Below, one piece after another: positions 15,561-24,340 of a DNA stretch of 64,000 bases. Source of the stretch: JBBECJ01 sp963763325 (GTDB lineage Bacteria > Chloroflexota > Chloroflexia > Thermomicrobiales > CFX8); NCBI GenBank assembly GCA_963763325.1, contig CAVXOL010000011.1:186001-250000 (forward strand), read 5' to 3'. The notes under the pieces are model-generated. The model did no database searches. It was given only the letters and a program-made list of their open reading frames with translations, and was not told the DNA's origin. The stretch's first letter is position 1. The number at the start of each line of letters is the position of its first letter. Position numbers and translations under genes: made by a program.

Positions 15561-17786
15561 ATGGCGATACCTGCATCGCAATTGACCGAACTCCCAGACG
15601 AGGCATGTCTCCAGGACCTGCTCGATGTCGTCGTGCGCGACTATCCCGGTGTCGACGTGTCGCTCATCGAGCGTGCGTATCGTTTCGCGGACGATGCCCA
15701 CCACGGCGAGCTTCGCAAGTCGGGTGAGCCGTACATCATCCACCCGGTCCGCGTCGCGATCATTCTGGCTGGGATGCAACTCGATCCCGAGACGCTGGCG
15801 GCCGCGCTGCTTCACGACGTGATCGAAGATACCGACGCCACCAAGGAAGACCTTGAGCGGGAGTTCGGCCCCAGGGTCGCAACGCTCGTTGAGGGAGTCA
15901 CCAAACTCTCGCGCATCCACTGGACCGGCGAGGGCGACAACGCCGAGGAGCGCGCCAGCCGTGAGTCGGATCGGCAGGCCGAGAATCTGCGCAAGATGTT
16001 CCTGGCGATGGCCGATGACATCCGTGTCGTCCTGATCAAGCTGGCCGACCGGTTGCACAACATGCGCACGCTTGCGGCCGTCCCGCCCGCCTCGCAGCAG
16101 CGGATCGCGCGCGAGACGATGGATATTTACGCCCCGCTGGCGAACCGGCTCGGTATCTGGCACATCAAGTCGGAGTTGGAAGACCTCGCCTTCCGCTATC
16201 TCGACCCGCAGGGCTACCACTCGCTGACGCGCTCGCTCGAACGGCGCGGAACTGACCGCGAACGGTACATCCAGCTCGTCAAGGACCAGATCACGACCGC
16301 GCTGGCCGCCGAGGGAATCACGGCCGACATCAGCGGGCGCGAGAAGCACATGTACTCGATCGCGAAGAAGATGCAGCGGAAGGACGCGTCGTTCGACGAG
16401 ATTTACGACGTGATGGGTATCCGCATCATCGTCGAAGAGAAGAAGGACTGCTACGGCGCGCTCGGCGTGATCCACTCCCTTTGGCGCCCGATTCCGAGTG
16501 AGTTCGACGACTACATTGCAAACCCCAAGGAGAGCATGTACCAGTCGATCCATACGGCCGTCCTCGGGCCGGAGGGGCATCCGATCGAGATCCAGATCCG
16601 CACCCACGAGATGCACCACGTCTCGGAGTACGGTATTGCTGCCCACTGGCGCTATAAGGAGGGCCGCCGCGTCGACGCCAACGTCGAAGCGAAGGTCGCC
16701 TGGCTGCGGCAACTGATGGACTGGCGCGACGAGGTCGTTGACGCGCAGGAGTTTGTCGAGTCGCTCAAGTCAGATGTCTTCCGCGAAATGATCTACGTCT
16801 TCACGCCTCGCGGCGACATCGTCGAGCTACCCGCTGGAGCGACGCCGGTTGACTTCGCTTATCGCATTCATACCGAGGTCGGCCACCAGTGCGTCGGGGC
16901 CAAGGTCAACGACCAGCTTGTGTCACTGGACTACAAGCTCCAGAACGGCCAGGTCGTTCGGATCATGACCAGTAAGACGAAGGTCGGACCAAGCCGCGAC
17001 TGGCTGATGCCGTCCAGTGGCTACGTCACGACTGCCTCGGCGCGCGAGAAGATCCGCCAGTGGTTCCGCCGCCAGGAGCGCGATGAGAACGTCGCCCAGG
17101 GCCGCGACATCCTCGAACGCGAGCTGCGCCGGATCGGGATCGACGCCAAGACCGAGGACATCGCCCGTCAGTTCCCGTCCTACCAGCGGGTGGACGACTT
17201 CCTGGCGGCTGTCGGCTACGGCGCGATTTCGCCGCAGCAGATCGCGACGCGACTGGTCGAGAACCGCGAGCCGGAAGTTCTCGCGCCACCCAGCACCTAT
17301 GACACCGGTTCCCCGGTCGCCACCAATCTGCAAGTCATGGGTGTCGGCGATCTCTATACGCGACTCGCCGCCTGCTGCAAGCCAGTCTACGGCGATGAGA
17401 TCGTCGGCTACGTCACGCGCGGACGCGGCATCACCGTCCACCGCGCCGACTGCCACAACATGAAGAACGTCGACGAGGATGGTCGCAAGGTCCAGGTCTC
17501 CTGGGGCGATCAGCTCGCCCGCTCGTACCCCGTTGCCGTCCGCCTCGAAGCCTGGGACCGCGTCGGCCTGCTGCGTGATGTGACCGCGTTAGTGGCCGAC
17601 GAGAAGGTCAACATGCTCTCGGTCCTGACCAGCGTTCACGACGACCGGACCGTGACCGTCCTGATGACAGTCGAGGTCGACAGCGTCAAGCAGCTCTCGC
17701 GCGTCCTCCAGAAGCTCGAAGCCATCCGCGACGTCTTCGACGTCCGCCGTGAGTCCGGTACGACGGCTGGCGCTGCTGCGCGGTAG
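15561..17786 (+). CDS. RelA/SpoT bifunctional (p)ppGpp synthetase/hydrolase
   Basis: A 741-residue Rel enzyme controlling the stringent response. In order: an HD hydrolase domain (His-Pro-Val-Arg, the Leu-Leu-His-Asp-Val-Ile-Glu-Asp-Thr metal motif, Leu-Ala-Asp-Arg-Leu-His-Asn) that is intact; the synthetase domain (Tyr-Asp-Val-Met-Gly-Ile-Arg-Ile-Ile and Glu-Tyr-Gly-Ile-Ala-Ala-His-Trp); a TGS domain starting Tyr-Val-Phe-Thr-Pro-Arg-Gly; a zinc-finger/helical region with Ala-Cys-Cys-Lys-Pro; and a C-terminal ACT domain. Both activities should be functional. ATG 15561 is chosen as first residue; a TTG at 15498 would add 21 residues without conserved character. It is divergent from moeA, with 213 bp between. 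Confidence 0.95.
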   Translation: MAIPASQLTELPDEACLQDLLDVVVRDYPGVDVSLIERAYRFADDAHHGELRKSGEPYIIHPVRVAIILAGMQLDPETLAAALLHDVIEDTDATKEDLEREFGPRVATLVEGVTKLSRIHWTGEGDNAEERASRESDRQAENLRKMFLAMADDIRVVLIKLADRLHNMRTLAAVPPASQQRIARETMDIYAPLANRLGIWHIKSELEDLAFRYLDPQGYHSLTRSLERRGTDRERYIQLVKDQITTALAAEGITADISGREKHMYSIAKKMQRKDASFDEIYDVMGIRIIVEEKKDCYGALGVIHSLWRPIPSEFDDYIANPKESMYQSIHTAVLGPEGHPIEIQIRTHEMHHVSEYGIAAHWRYKEGRRVDANVEAKVAWLRQLMDWRDEVVDAQEFVESLKSDVFREMIYVFTPRGDIVELPAGATPVDFAYRIHTEVGHQCVGAKVNDQLVSLDYKLQNGQVVRIMTSKTKVGPSRDWLMPSSGYVTTASAREKIRQWFRRQERDENVAQGRDILERELRRIGIDAKTEDIARQFPSYQRVDDFLAAVGYGAISPQQIATRLVENREPEVLAPPSTYDTGSPVATNLQVMGVGDLYTRLAACCKPVYGDEIVGYVTRGRGITVHRADCHNMKNVDEDGRKVQVSWGDQLARSYPVAVRLEAWDRVGLLRDVTALVADEKVNMLSVLTSVHDDRTVTVLMTVEVDSVKQLSRVLQKLEAIRDVFDVRRESGTTAGAAAR

Positions 17787-17832
17787 CCAAACGGCAAGGT
17801 CGGCAAAGGGCACGACCGCAAATGCTATCGAA

Positions 17833-18882
17833 TTAAATCTCCGGCGGTTCCGCAGCCACGAACGCTCGCAATAGCCGCAGTGAGTGGTCGACATCGCGCT
17901 CGTCGATCATCTCGAAGGCGGAATGTGTGTATCGCGTCGATGGGCCGAGCAGCGCACTCGGGATGCCCTGCTTGATCAGCGCCGAGCCATCGCTGCCAAT
18001 CTGCTCGTAGACGGCGTGCTGGACCGGGATACCTTCGCGCTCGGCGATGTCGCTCAGATGGTCGATGATGCGGACATCGTAGTGGATGCCAGCGTCCTTG
18101 TAGACCAGTGTCGGCCCGCCGCCGAGGACAACTGGCATGTTGCGGGTCGCGACGGTTGGGATGTCGCCGACGAGGCCGTTGTCGAGTGCGATCGCGAGGT
18201 CGGCGTCAACGTCGTGGCGCAGCGAGAGCGCGCCTCCGAGACCGATCTCCTCCTGGATCGTTGCCGCGAAGTAGAGGTCGTACGTCAGTGTCGACGTGTC
18301 CAGCCCGTCGAGCATCAGCGTCATCAGCGCCAGCGCGACGCGGTCGTCGATCGCCTTGCCGTAGATGCGCGTGCCGAGCTTGCGGACCGGCGGATTCCAG
18401 ATGACGGCCGCGCCGACATGGATACCCATCTCAACCGCCTCGTCGCGCGAAGAGGCGCCGATATCGACGAAGACATCGTCCGTCGTGACCTGGTTCCGAT
18501 CGCGCTGCTGGCGTGTCAGGATGTGTCCACTGACGGCGGCGAAGAGCCCGTCGACCTGTGCGGTTCGGCTAATGACGAGTGCTGGCTGGCCGACTGGATA
18601 CCGATGGGTCACGTCGACGCTCGGCGCCTGCCCATTTGAGAGCCAGAGGAAGCCATCGTCGTCGATGTACTTGACGACGAACGAGAGTTCGTCGGCGTGT
18701 CCCTGGATCAGCAGCTTCGGCCCCTGTCCACCCACATGCGCCAGCAGGTTGCCGACGCGGCTCGACCAGACGCGCTTGACCTTCGGCTCCCACGCCTCGC
18801 GCAGCCAGTCCATCACTGGTCGCTCACGCCCGGTTGGCCCCGGAAGCTCCATCAATGTCTTCAGCGTCTCGAAGTTGTCCAT
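17833..18882 (-). CDS. M42 family metallopeptidase (glutamyl aminopeptidase/tetrahedral aminopeptidase type)
   Basis: A 349-residue M42 peptidase, normally a large cytoplasmic oligomer trimming peptides after proteasome-like proteases. Metal ligands are visible: Gln-Gly-His-Ala-Asp-Glu, Lys-Ala-Ile-Asp-Asp-Arg, Ile-Gln-Glu-Glu-Ile-Gly (catalytic glutamate) and a late Tyr-Thr-His-Ser. ATG 18882 has a GGGAGG site. The frame is open 69 codons further upstream without homology. Convergent with rel; the 46 bp between holds only a weak GGTCG/CGACC hairpin. It could also be annotated as an endoglucanase-like M42 protein, an old misnomer for this family. Confidence 0.9.
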   Translation of the reverse strand: MDNFETLKTLMELPGPTGRERPVMDWLREAWEPKVKRVWSSRVGNLLAHVGGQGPKLLIQGHADELSFVVKYIDDDGFLWLSNGQAPSVDVTHRYPVGQPALVISRTAQVDGLFAAVSGHILTRQQRDRNQVTTDDVFVDIGASSRDEAVEMGIHVGAAVIWNPPVRKLGTRIYGKAIDDRVALALMTLMLDGLDTSTLTYDLYFAATIQEEIGLGGALSLRHDVDADLAIALDNGLVGDIPTVATRNMPVVLGGGPTLVYKDAGIHYDVRIIDHLSDIAEREGIPVQHAVYEQIGSDGSALIKQGIPSALLGPSTRYTHSAFEMIDERDVDHSLRLLRAFVAAEPPEI

Positions 18883-18979
18883 CGATCTCAATCCTCCCTG
18901 CTCCGTCGTACACCATCCGCGTTGCGGCGTATCATGGCCTGACTGAACCGCCGGCGTGGTGCATGATAGAGGGAATCGC

Positions 18980-20164
18980 ATGAGTACACGACCACCGAGT
19001 GCCTGGACAGCAGAGATGGCGCGCCGGATTGCGCCGTCGCCGGAGACGACGGTGCCGCTGATCGACCCGGCGCGAATCTCGAAGATCATGCCCGGCTACC
19101 ACATCTGGGATTTCTGGCCGGTCATGACATGGGACGACCCGACTCGCGTCGCCAGGATCGACGGCTGGTATGTCGTCATCGCACTGACGGCACCAGCGAG
19201 CCTGCTGCCCGAAGCGCGGCACGATGTCGCAACCCACCGCTACCTTGTCTCGCGCGACGGCAAGGAATGGAGCGACGCGGGCGATCTGTATCCCCAGCGA
19301 TCGGCACTCGGATCGCGCCAGTGGGCGGCGTCCGCCTACTACGATGCGTCGCGAAAGCGGCTGACGACCTACTACACCGCCGCTGGACGGCAGGACTCGG
19401 TTGACATCAGCTTCGAGCAGCGGATAGCGATGACCGATGCAAGAGTCGAAATCTCCGAGCGTGGCCCACGCTTCACTGGCTGGTCGGATCACCGCGTGAT
19501 CCTTGAGCCCGACGGCGTCTGGTACGGTGCGTCGTTTGACAGCGGCGCTGGTCCCGGCATGATCGACGCCTTTCGTGATCCGCAACGATTCAGAGACCCG
19601 CGCGACAACCGCGAGTACCTGCTGTTCACGGGGACGCTCGCCGACAGCACGTCGGAGTATGACGGGGCGATCGGGATTGCCGAGGCGACGAGTGCGGCCC
19701 TGACCGAGTGGCGACTGCTGCCGCCGCTGTTGCACGCCGATGGAGTCAACAACGAGCTCGAGAGAGCGCACATCGTCGTCCAGGACGGCAGGTACTACCT
19801 CTTCTTCATCAGCCACCCTGGCACCTTCGCGCCCGGTTTCGATGGCTTCGAAGGGCTGTACGGCTTCGTCGCCGACGGACTGTTTGGCCCCTGGCGACCG
19901 CTCAACGAGAGCGGCCTCGTCCTCGGCAACCCGCCTGCGGCGATGTATCAGTCGTATTCATGGCTGGTCCTACCGAACCTGAAGGTGCTCAGCTTTCTTG
20001 ACTACGTCGACATCGGCGACCGATCGGTCGCCGACGTGACGCGCGAGTCGTCCGAGTACCAGCTGGCCCACTTCGGTGGCACCGTCGCGCCGACGCTGAC
20101 GATCGCGCTCGATGGCGACCGAACGCGGCTGGTGGACGAGGAGTATGGAATCGTCCTCGAATAG
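18980..20164 (+). CDS. Glycoside hydrolase family 68 enzyme (levansucrase/beta-fructofuranosidase)
   Basis: A 394-residue GH68 five-bladed propeller enzyme acting on sucrose. The nucleophile region is Trp-Asp-Phe-Trp-Pro-Val, the transition-state stabiliser motif Arg-Asp-Pro occurs in Phe-Arg-Asp-Pro-Arg, and the acid/base glutamate is in Glu-Leu-Glu-Arg-Ala-His. ATG 18980 has an AGAGGG site eight bases upstream, and a start 24 bases earlier adds only eight residues. There is no signal peptide, whereas most levansucrases are secreted, so export by another route or an intracellular invertase-like function is possible. No sucrose transporter or regulator is next to it. Confidence 0.9.
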   Translation: MSTRPPSAWTAEMARRIAPSPETTVPLIDPARISKIMPGYHIWDFWPVMTWDDPTRVARIDGWYVVIALTAPASLLPEARHDVATHRYLVSRDGKEWSDAGDLYPQRSALGSRQWAASAYYDASRKRLTTYYTAAGRQDSVDISFEQRIAMTDARVEISERGPRFTGWSDHRVILEPDGVWYGASFDSGAGPGMIDAFRDPQRFRDPRDNREYLLFTGTLADSTSEYDGAIGIAEATSAALTEWRLLPPLLHADGVNNELERAHIVVQDGRYYLFFISHPGTFAPGFDGFEGLYGFVADGLFGPWRPLNESGLVLGNPPAAMYQSYSWLVLPNLKVLSFLDYVDIGDRSVADVTRESSEYQLAHFGGTVAPTLTIALDGDRTRLVDEEYGIVLE

Positions 20165-20174
20165 TTGTTCGTAC

Positions 20175-22775
20175 CTACGAATCCGCCCCACCGCTGACGA
20201 GCCTCCGCAACTCGTAGAGTTCGGTCAGCGCGTCGAGTGGCGAGAGGCTGTCCACCTCCAGCGCTTTGAGCCGTTCGACGGCGGGATGCGGCGCGCCGAA
20301 GAGCGTGAGTTGGACTGGTGACGTGGCCTGATGAGTGACGGCGGCGGCGCGGGACTCGCGCTGGCCGGGACTATTGCCATTGAACTCAAGCTCGCGCAGG
20401 ACTTCCCCGGCGCGGCGTACGACCTGGCGCGGCATCCCGGCTAGCTGGGCGACGTAGACGCCGTAGGAGCGGTCGGCGCCACCGGGGATGACGCGGTGCA
20501 GGAAGGTGACGGTGTCGCCGGCCTCCAGCACGTCGAGCCGGTAGTTGCGCAGGCGCGGCAGGATCTCGGCCAGTGCCGTCAACTCGTGGTAGTGGGTCGC
20601 GAAGAGCGTCTTGGGGTTCAGGCGCGGCGTATTGTGCAGGTACTCGACGATGGCCGTTGCGATTGCCAGTCCGTCGTACGTGCTCGTCCCTCGGCCGATC
20701 TCGTCGAGGACGACCAGCGAGCGCGGTGAGGCATGGTTGAGGATCGCGGCCGTCTCCAGCATCTCGACCATGAAGGTTGACTGGCCACTGGCGAGGTCGT
20801 CCTGAGCGCCGATCCGGGTGAAGATTCGATCTACGACGCCCATCTGTGCCCGCGTAGCCGGTACGAATGAGCCGACCTGGGCGAGTAGGACAATCAGCGC
20901 AACCTGGCGCAGGTAGGTCGATTTTCCAGCCATGTTCGGCCCGGTCAGAATCGCGATCCGGCCGTCCTCGTCCGAGAGCATCGTGTCGTTGGCGACGAAC
21001 GCACCCCGTTCAAGTTGCCGCTCGACGATCGGGTGGCGACCGCCGTCGATCCGCAGGATGTCGTCGTCTGTCAACTCAGGCCGGACATAGCCGCGAGTTG
21101 CCGCGATCTCGGCGAGTCCGGAAAGGACATCAACGGTTGCGACGGCGCGTGCGGCTGCCCGGATCGTCTCGGCTTCGGCGGCGACGATGCCCAGCAGTCG
21201 CCCGTAGGCGTCGGCTTCGGCGGCAGTGATGCGTTCTTCGGCTGCCTGGACGCGCTGCTCGGCTTCCTTCAGATCGGGAGTGATATAGCGTTCGGCGTTG
21301 ACGAGCGTCTGCTTGCGGATGTAGTCGTCGGGGATTGGCTCGCGATTCGCGTTCGAGATCTCGATGTAGTAGCCGAAGACCTTGTTGTAGCCGACTTTCA
21401 GCCCCTTGATGCCGCTCCGGTCGCGCTCGATCGTCTCCAGATTCATGATGTACTCACGGTCGCGTTCCAGCGTTCTCCGCAGGCCGTCGAGCTCGGCCGA
21501 GTAGCCGTCCCGGATCGCGCCGCCGTGCGTGAGGAGAGCGGGCGGATCGCCCGCGATAGCGACTGCAATCTCAGATGCTGCCCGCTCTGCGAGTGGGATT
21601 TTGCCCACGAGTTCCGGCTGGTCGCCGGTGGTGACGAGTGTCACCAGTGTCGGAAGCCGAGACAGCGACGCGCCGAGCGCAGCCATCTCACGCGGGCCGG
21701 CCTGGTTGTTGACAACGCGGTTGATGACGCGCTCGATGTCAGCGATCCCACGCAATGCCTCGCGGACCCGCGCCCTGATCAGCGGCTCCGCGATAAACCA
21801 GCCGACGCCATCGTAGCGGCGCTCGATCTCGGCACGGTCGAGCAACGGCTGCCCGATCCACTGGCGTAGCAGCCGCGCTCCGAGTGGTGTTCGCGTCTCG
21901 TCCAACGTCGTGAAGAGGGTAGGACCACCGCCACGTGAGGTCGATTCGACAAGTTCCAGGTTGCGCCGGGTCTGGGCGTCGAGGCTCATGAAGCGCGAGG
22001 TTGAGTAGGTGACGAGCGTCGTGATCTGGCGCAGGCTGTTGAACTGTGTCGATTGCAGGTAGGCCAGTAGCGCACCGGCTGCCCGGACCGCCAGTGGCTC
22101 GCCTTCGCAGCCGAACGGCTCAAGCGAGCCGACGCCGAAGTGCTCCTTGAGGTTGTCGCAGGCGTCGTCAAAGCGCCATGCGTTGTTGGGCATGGTCGAG
22201 CGCGCCGCCGTTTCGCCGAGGCAGGCTAGCAGCGGCTCCTCCTCGCGGGTGACGATCTCGGCAGGGTTCAGCCGCAGCAACTCGCGGCGAACCGCCTCGG
22301 CCAGTCCTGCGTCGTCTTCCCCGGAGAGTCGCGTCGTCCCGAACTCACCGGTCGTGACGTCGGCGTAGGCGATCCCGGCCGACTGAGCATCCCCGACCAG
22401 CGCGGCGATGTACGTGTTGCCGGCCCCACGCACGAACGCCGGATCAGTCACCGTTCCCGGTGTGACGACGCTCGTGACGCGCCGGTCGACCAGATCCTTG
22501 CCGTTCGGCTTCTCGGTCTGCTCGGCTATCGCGACCTTGTGTCCGGCGGCCAGCAGCCGCGACAGATACCCCTCGGCGGCGTGGTAGGGGATACCCGCCA
22601 TCGGCACCCGGTTGCCGCGTCCCATCTCGCGTGAGGTCAGCGTCAGCCCCAGCACGCTCGACACCAGTTCGGCGTCGCCATCGAACGTCTCGTAGAAGTC
22701 GCCCATCCGGAAGAAGACGATGATCTCCGGATACTGGCGCTTGATCGACAGGTATTGACGGCGGACGGGTGTCAT
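20175..22775 (-). CDS. mutS: DNA mismatch repair protein MutS
   Basis: An 866-residue MutS1 that recognises mismatches and small loops. The N-terminal mismatch-binding Phe-X-Glu motif is in Gly-Asp-Phe-Tyr-Glu-Thr-Phe. The connector, lever and clamp domains follow. The ATPase has Walker A Gly-Pro-Asn-Met-Ala-Gly-Lys-Ser-Thr, the Asp-Asp-Leu-Ala-Ser-Gly-Gln-Ser-Thr-Phe signature and Walker B Leu-Asp-Glu-Ile-Gly-Arg-Gly-Thr-Ser. ATG 22775 fits homologues exactly but lacks a ribosome binding site; the start lies against a run of G-rich heptads. No mutL is in the window. The stop is ten bases from that of the convergent GH68 gene. Confidence 0.96.
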   Translation of the reverse strand: MTPVRRQYLSIKRQYPEIIVFFRMGDFYETFDGDAELVSSVLGLTLTSREMGRGNRVPMAGIPYHAAEGYLSRLLAAGHKVAIAEQTEKPNGKDLVDRRVTSVVTPGTVTDPAFVRGAGNTYIAALVGDAQSAGIAYADVTTGEFGTTRLSGEDDAGLAEAVRRELLRLNPAEIVTREEEPLLACLGETAARSTMPNNAWRFDDACDNLKEHFGVGSLEPFGCEGEPLAVRAAGALLAYLQSTQFNSLRQITTLVTYSTSRFMSLDAQTRRNLELVESTSRGGGPTLFTTLDETRTPLGARLLRQWIGQPLLDRAEIERRYDGVGWFIAEPLIRARVREALRGIADIERVINRVVNNQAGPREMAALGASLSRLPTLVTLVTTGDQPELVGKIPLAERAASEIAVAIAGDPPALLTHGGAIRDGYSAELDGLRRTLERDREYIMNLETIERDRSGIKGLKVGYNKVFGYYIEISNANREPIPDDYIRKQTLVNAERYITPDLKEAEQRVQAAEERITAAEADAYGRLLGIVAAEAETIRAAARAVATVDVLSGLAEIAATRGYVRPELTDDDILRIDGGRHPIVERQLERGAFVANDTMLSDEDGRIAILTGPNMAGKSTYLRQVALIVLLAQVGSFVPATRAQMGVVDRIFTRIGAQDDLASGQSTFMVEMLETAAILNHASPRSLVVLDEIGRGTSTYDGLAIATAIVEYLHNTPRLNPKTLFATHYHELTALAEILPRLRNYRLDVLEAGDTVTFLHRVIPGGADRSYGVYVAQLAGMPRQVVRRAGEVLRELEFNGNSPGQRESRAAAVTHQATSPVQLTLFGAPHPAVERLKALEVDSLSPLDALTELYELRRLVSGGADS

Positions 22776-22781
22776 CGGCGC

Positions 22782-22959
22782 GTGCTGAGTGCTGGGTGGT
22801 GAGTCGCGCGTGCGGAGTGTTGAGTGCCGAGTGCCGGGTAAATCATCGGAAAGCGCGCATCCTTGCCTTCGTACGTACGCCGAACGATTAGCGTAGCACG
22901 CGCCATGTGCTCATGCCGAGTCAGCCGCGATCCGTACTCGGCACTCTGCACTCGGCAGT
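22782..22959. repeat. Heptad-register repeat region with imperfect inverted arms
   Basis: From 22782 to 22837 the plus strand can be read as eight consecutive heptads of the form GTGnnGA/G (GTGCTGA, GTGCTGG, ... GTGCCGA, GTGCCGG). The complementary word runs on the other side (about 22936-22957); GAGTGCCGAGT at 22822-22832 matches its reverse complement at 22936-22946. The tract fills the gap between the DUF1015 gene and mutS, both on the minus strand, and abuts the mutS start codon. Confidence 0.75.
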
Positions 22960-22962
22960 CGC

Positions 22963-24237
22963 TCAATACTCGTGTAGCACGAGGCCGATCGGCAGTTTCG
23001 GGACGAACGAGGTCGACTTAGCGGGGACAGTCCCGTGAGCACGGGCGACGGCGAGGACCTGAGGGAGTTGGATGGGGCGGATCAGGATCGCGATCTGTGC
23101 CGCTCCGGAACGGATTGCGACGAGAGCGTCGTCGGCGTCGGTGACGTAGTTGATCCGGTCTGGTTCGTCTTCAGCCGAGATATTGAGTGTCCGATGGATG
23201 AGCAATTCGCTGATGACGGTCACGTCGAGCTGTCGGGCGGGGCCGGTGATGTCGGCGGGAATGAGGGGCTCGACCGTCTGCCAGTCGCGCAGCCGCAACG
23301 TTGCAAAGCGGTTGCCAATGTCGAGGATGAGACCTGCTACCGGCAACTCGCAGTCCGGCAGCGCCATTGCGAGGTCGTGGCCACTTCGTAAGCCAACCGG
23401 TGTCTCCTCGATCTCGAACCACTGATGGAGGGTCTCCAGCCACGCCGTCAAGTCGACCGCCGCAGGTAGCGACGCAAGACGGTGGAACGGCAAAATCACG
23501 ATTCCTGGATCGTGCGCCTCGACACAGCAGGCCAGGACGAGCGCCGAGTCGGGTCGTTGGCGTTCCTCGTGGTAGAGCTGGGCGGCGGCAAAGCGGTGGT
23601 GGCCGTCGGCGATGATGAAGTGCTGCTCGCGCATCGACGCTTCGATCCGCGCGACCTCGTCAGGGGCAGAGACGCGCCAGATCCGGTGCGTGTTGCCGTC
23701 CTCGCTGCTGGCGTGCGCTGTCGGCGGGCGTTCAACGATCGACTCCAGCAGCCGAGCGGTGTCGATACCATCGTAGATCAGGAAGACCGGACTGATTCCG
23801 GCGTCCAGGTCACGCAGGAGCTGGAGTCGCCGCTGCCGGTTCTCCTCCCAGGTCTCTTCGTGCGGCAGGACGCAGACTTCCGGCGCGTCGAACGGCACCA
23901 GCCCAAAGATGCCTCGCCGCACACAACGCTGACCGTGGTTCAGGAACGATTGTTCATACACATAAAAGGATGGGACGGGGTCCTGTTCGACGACGCCGTT
24001 CTCACGCCAACGGTCGAGGAGTTCCCGCGCCGCGCGAAAGCGCAGTTCGCTGCTATCGTCTTCGATCTCAAGCCGAACTGCATTGTACGGGCGGTCGCTC
24101 ACGAACGCTCGTGCCTCGTCGGAGGAGTCGATATCGTCGGGCGGACCGAGCGCCGCCGCCAGCCCACCTGGCACGGTGTCGCGAAAGCGAACGCCGCGAA
24201 ACGGCACCAGCGAAGACGATCCTGTTCCTGATCCCAT
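22963..24237 (-). CDS. DUF1015 domain-containing protein
   Basis: A 424-residue DUF1015 protein, a widespread uncharacterised cytoplasmic family. Visible hallmarks are the early Pro-Phe-Arg-Gly-Val-Arg-Phe segment, the Ala-Asp-Gly-His-His-Arg-Phe motif in the middle and the C-terminal Ala-Lys-Ser-Thr-Ser-Phe-Val-Pro-Lys-Leu-Pro-Ile-Gly-Leu. I chose ATG 24237, just before the Val-Pro-Phe-Arg start of homology and six bases after GAGAG; the frame allows a start at 24282. The function of the family is unknown, although the conserved histidines suggest hydrolysis or metal binding. Confidence 0.88.
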   Translation of the reverse strand: MGSGTGSSSLVPFRGVRFRDTVPGGLAAALGPPDDIDSSDEARAFVSDRPYNAVRLEIEDDSSELRFRAARELLDRWRENGVVEQDPVPSFYVYEQSFLNHGQRCVRRGIFGLVPFDAPEVCVLPHEETWEENRQRRLQLLRDLDAGISPVFLIYDGIDTARLLESIVERPPTAHASSEDGNTHRIWRVSAPDEVARIEASMREQHFIIADGHHRFAAAQLYHEERQRPDSALVLACCVEAHDPGIVILPFHRLASLPAAVDLTAWLETLHQWFEIEETPVGLRSGHDLAMALPDCELPVAGLILDIGNRFATLRLRDWQTVEPLIPADITGPARQLDVTVISELLIHRTLNISAEDEPDRINYVTDADDALVAIRSGAAQIAILIRPIQLPQVLAVARAHGTVPAKSTSFVPKLPIGLVLHEY

Positions 24238-24340
24238 TCCAACTCTCGTCAGCGCACCATGCGCGCGTTCCACCCACGGCACATCCAGCCCATCATCCTA
24301 GCATGTGAGGGCGTGGGGATATTCCCGGCGATTTGACGGC

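Noticed and set aside
15348..16712. Upstream in-frame extension of moeA over 450 codons
   Set aside because: It is antisense to relA/spoT and lacks homology; moeA has a good start and ribosome binding site at 15347.
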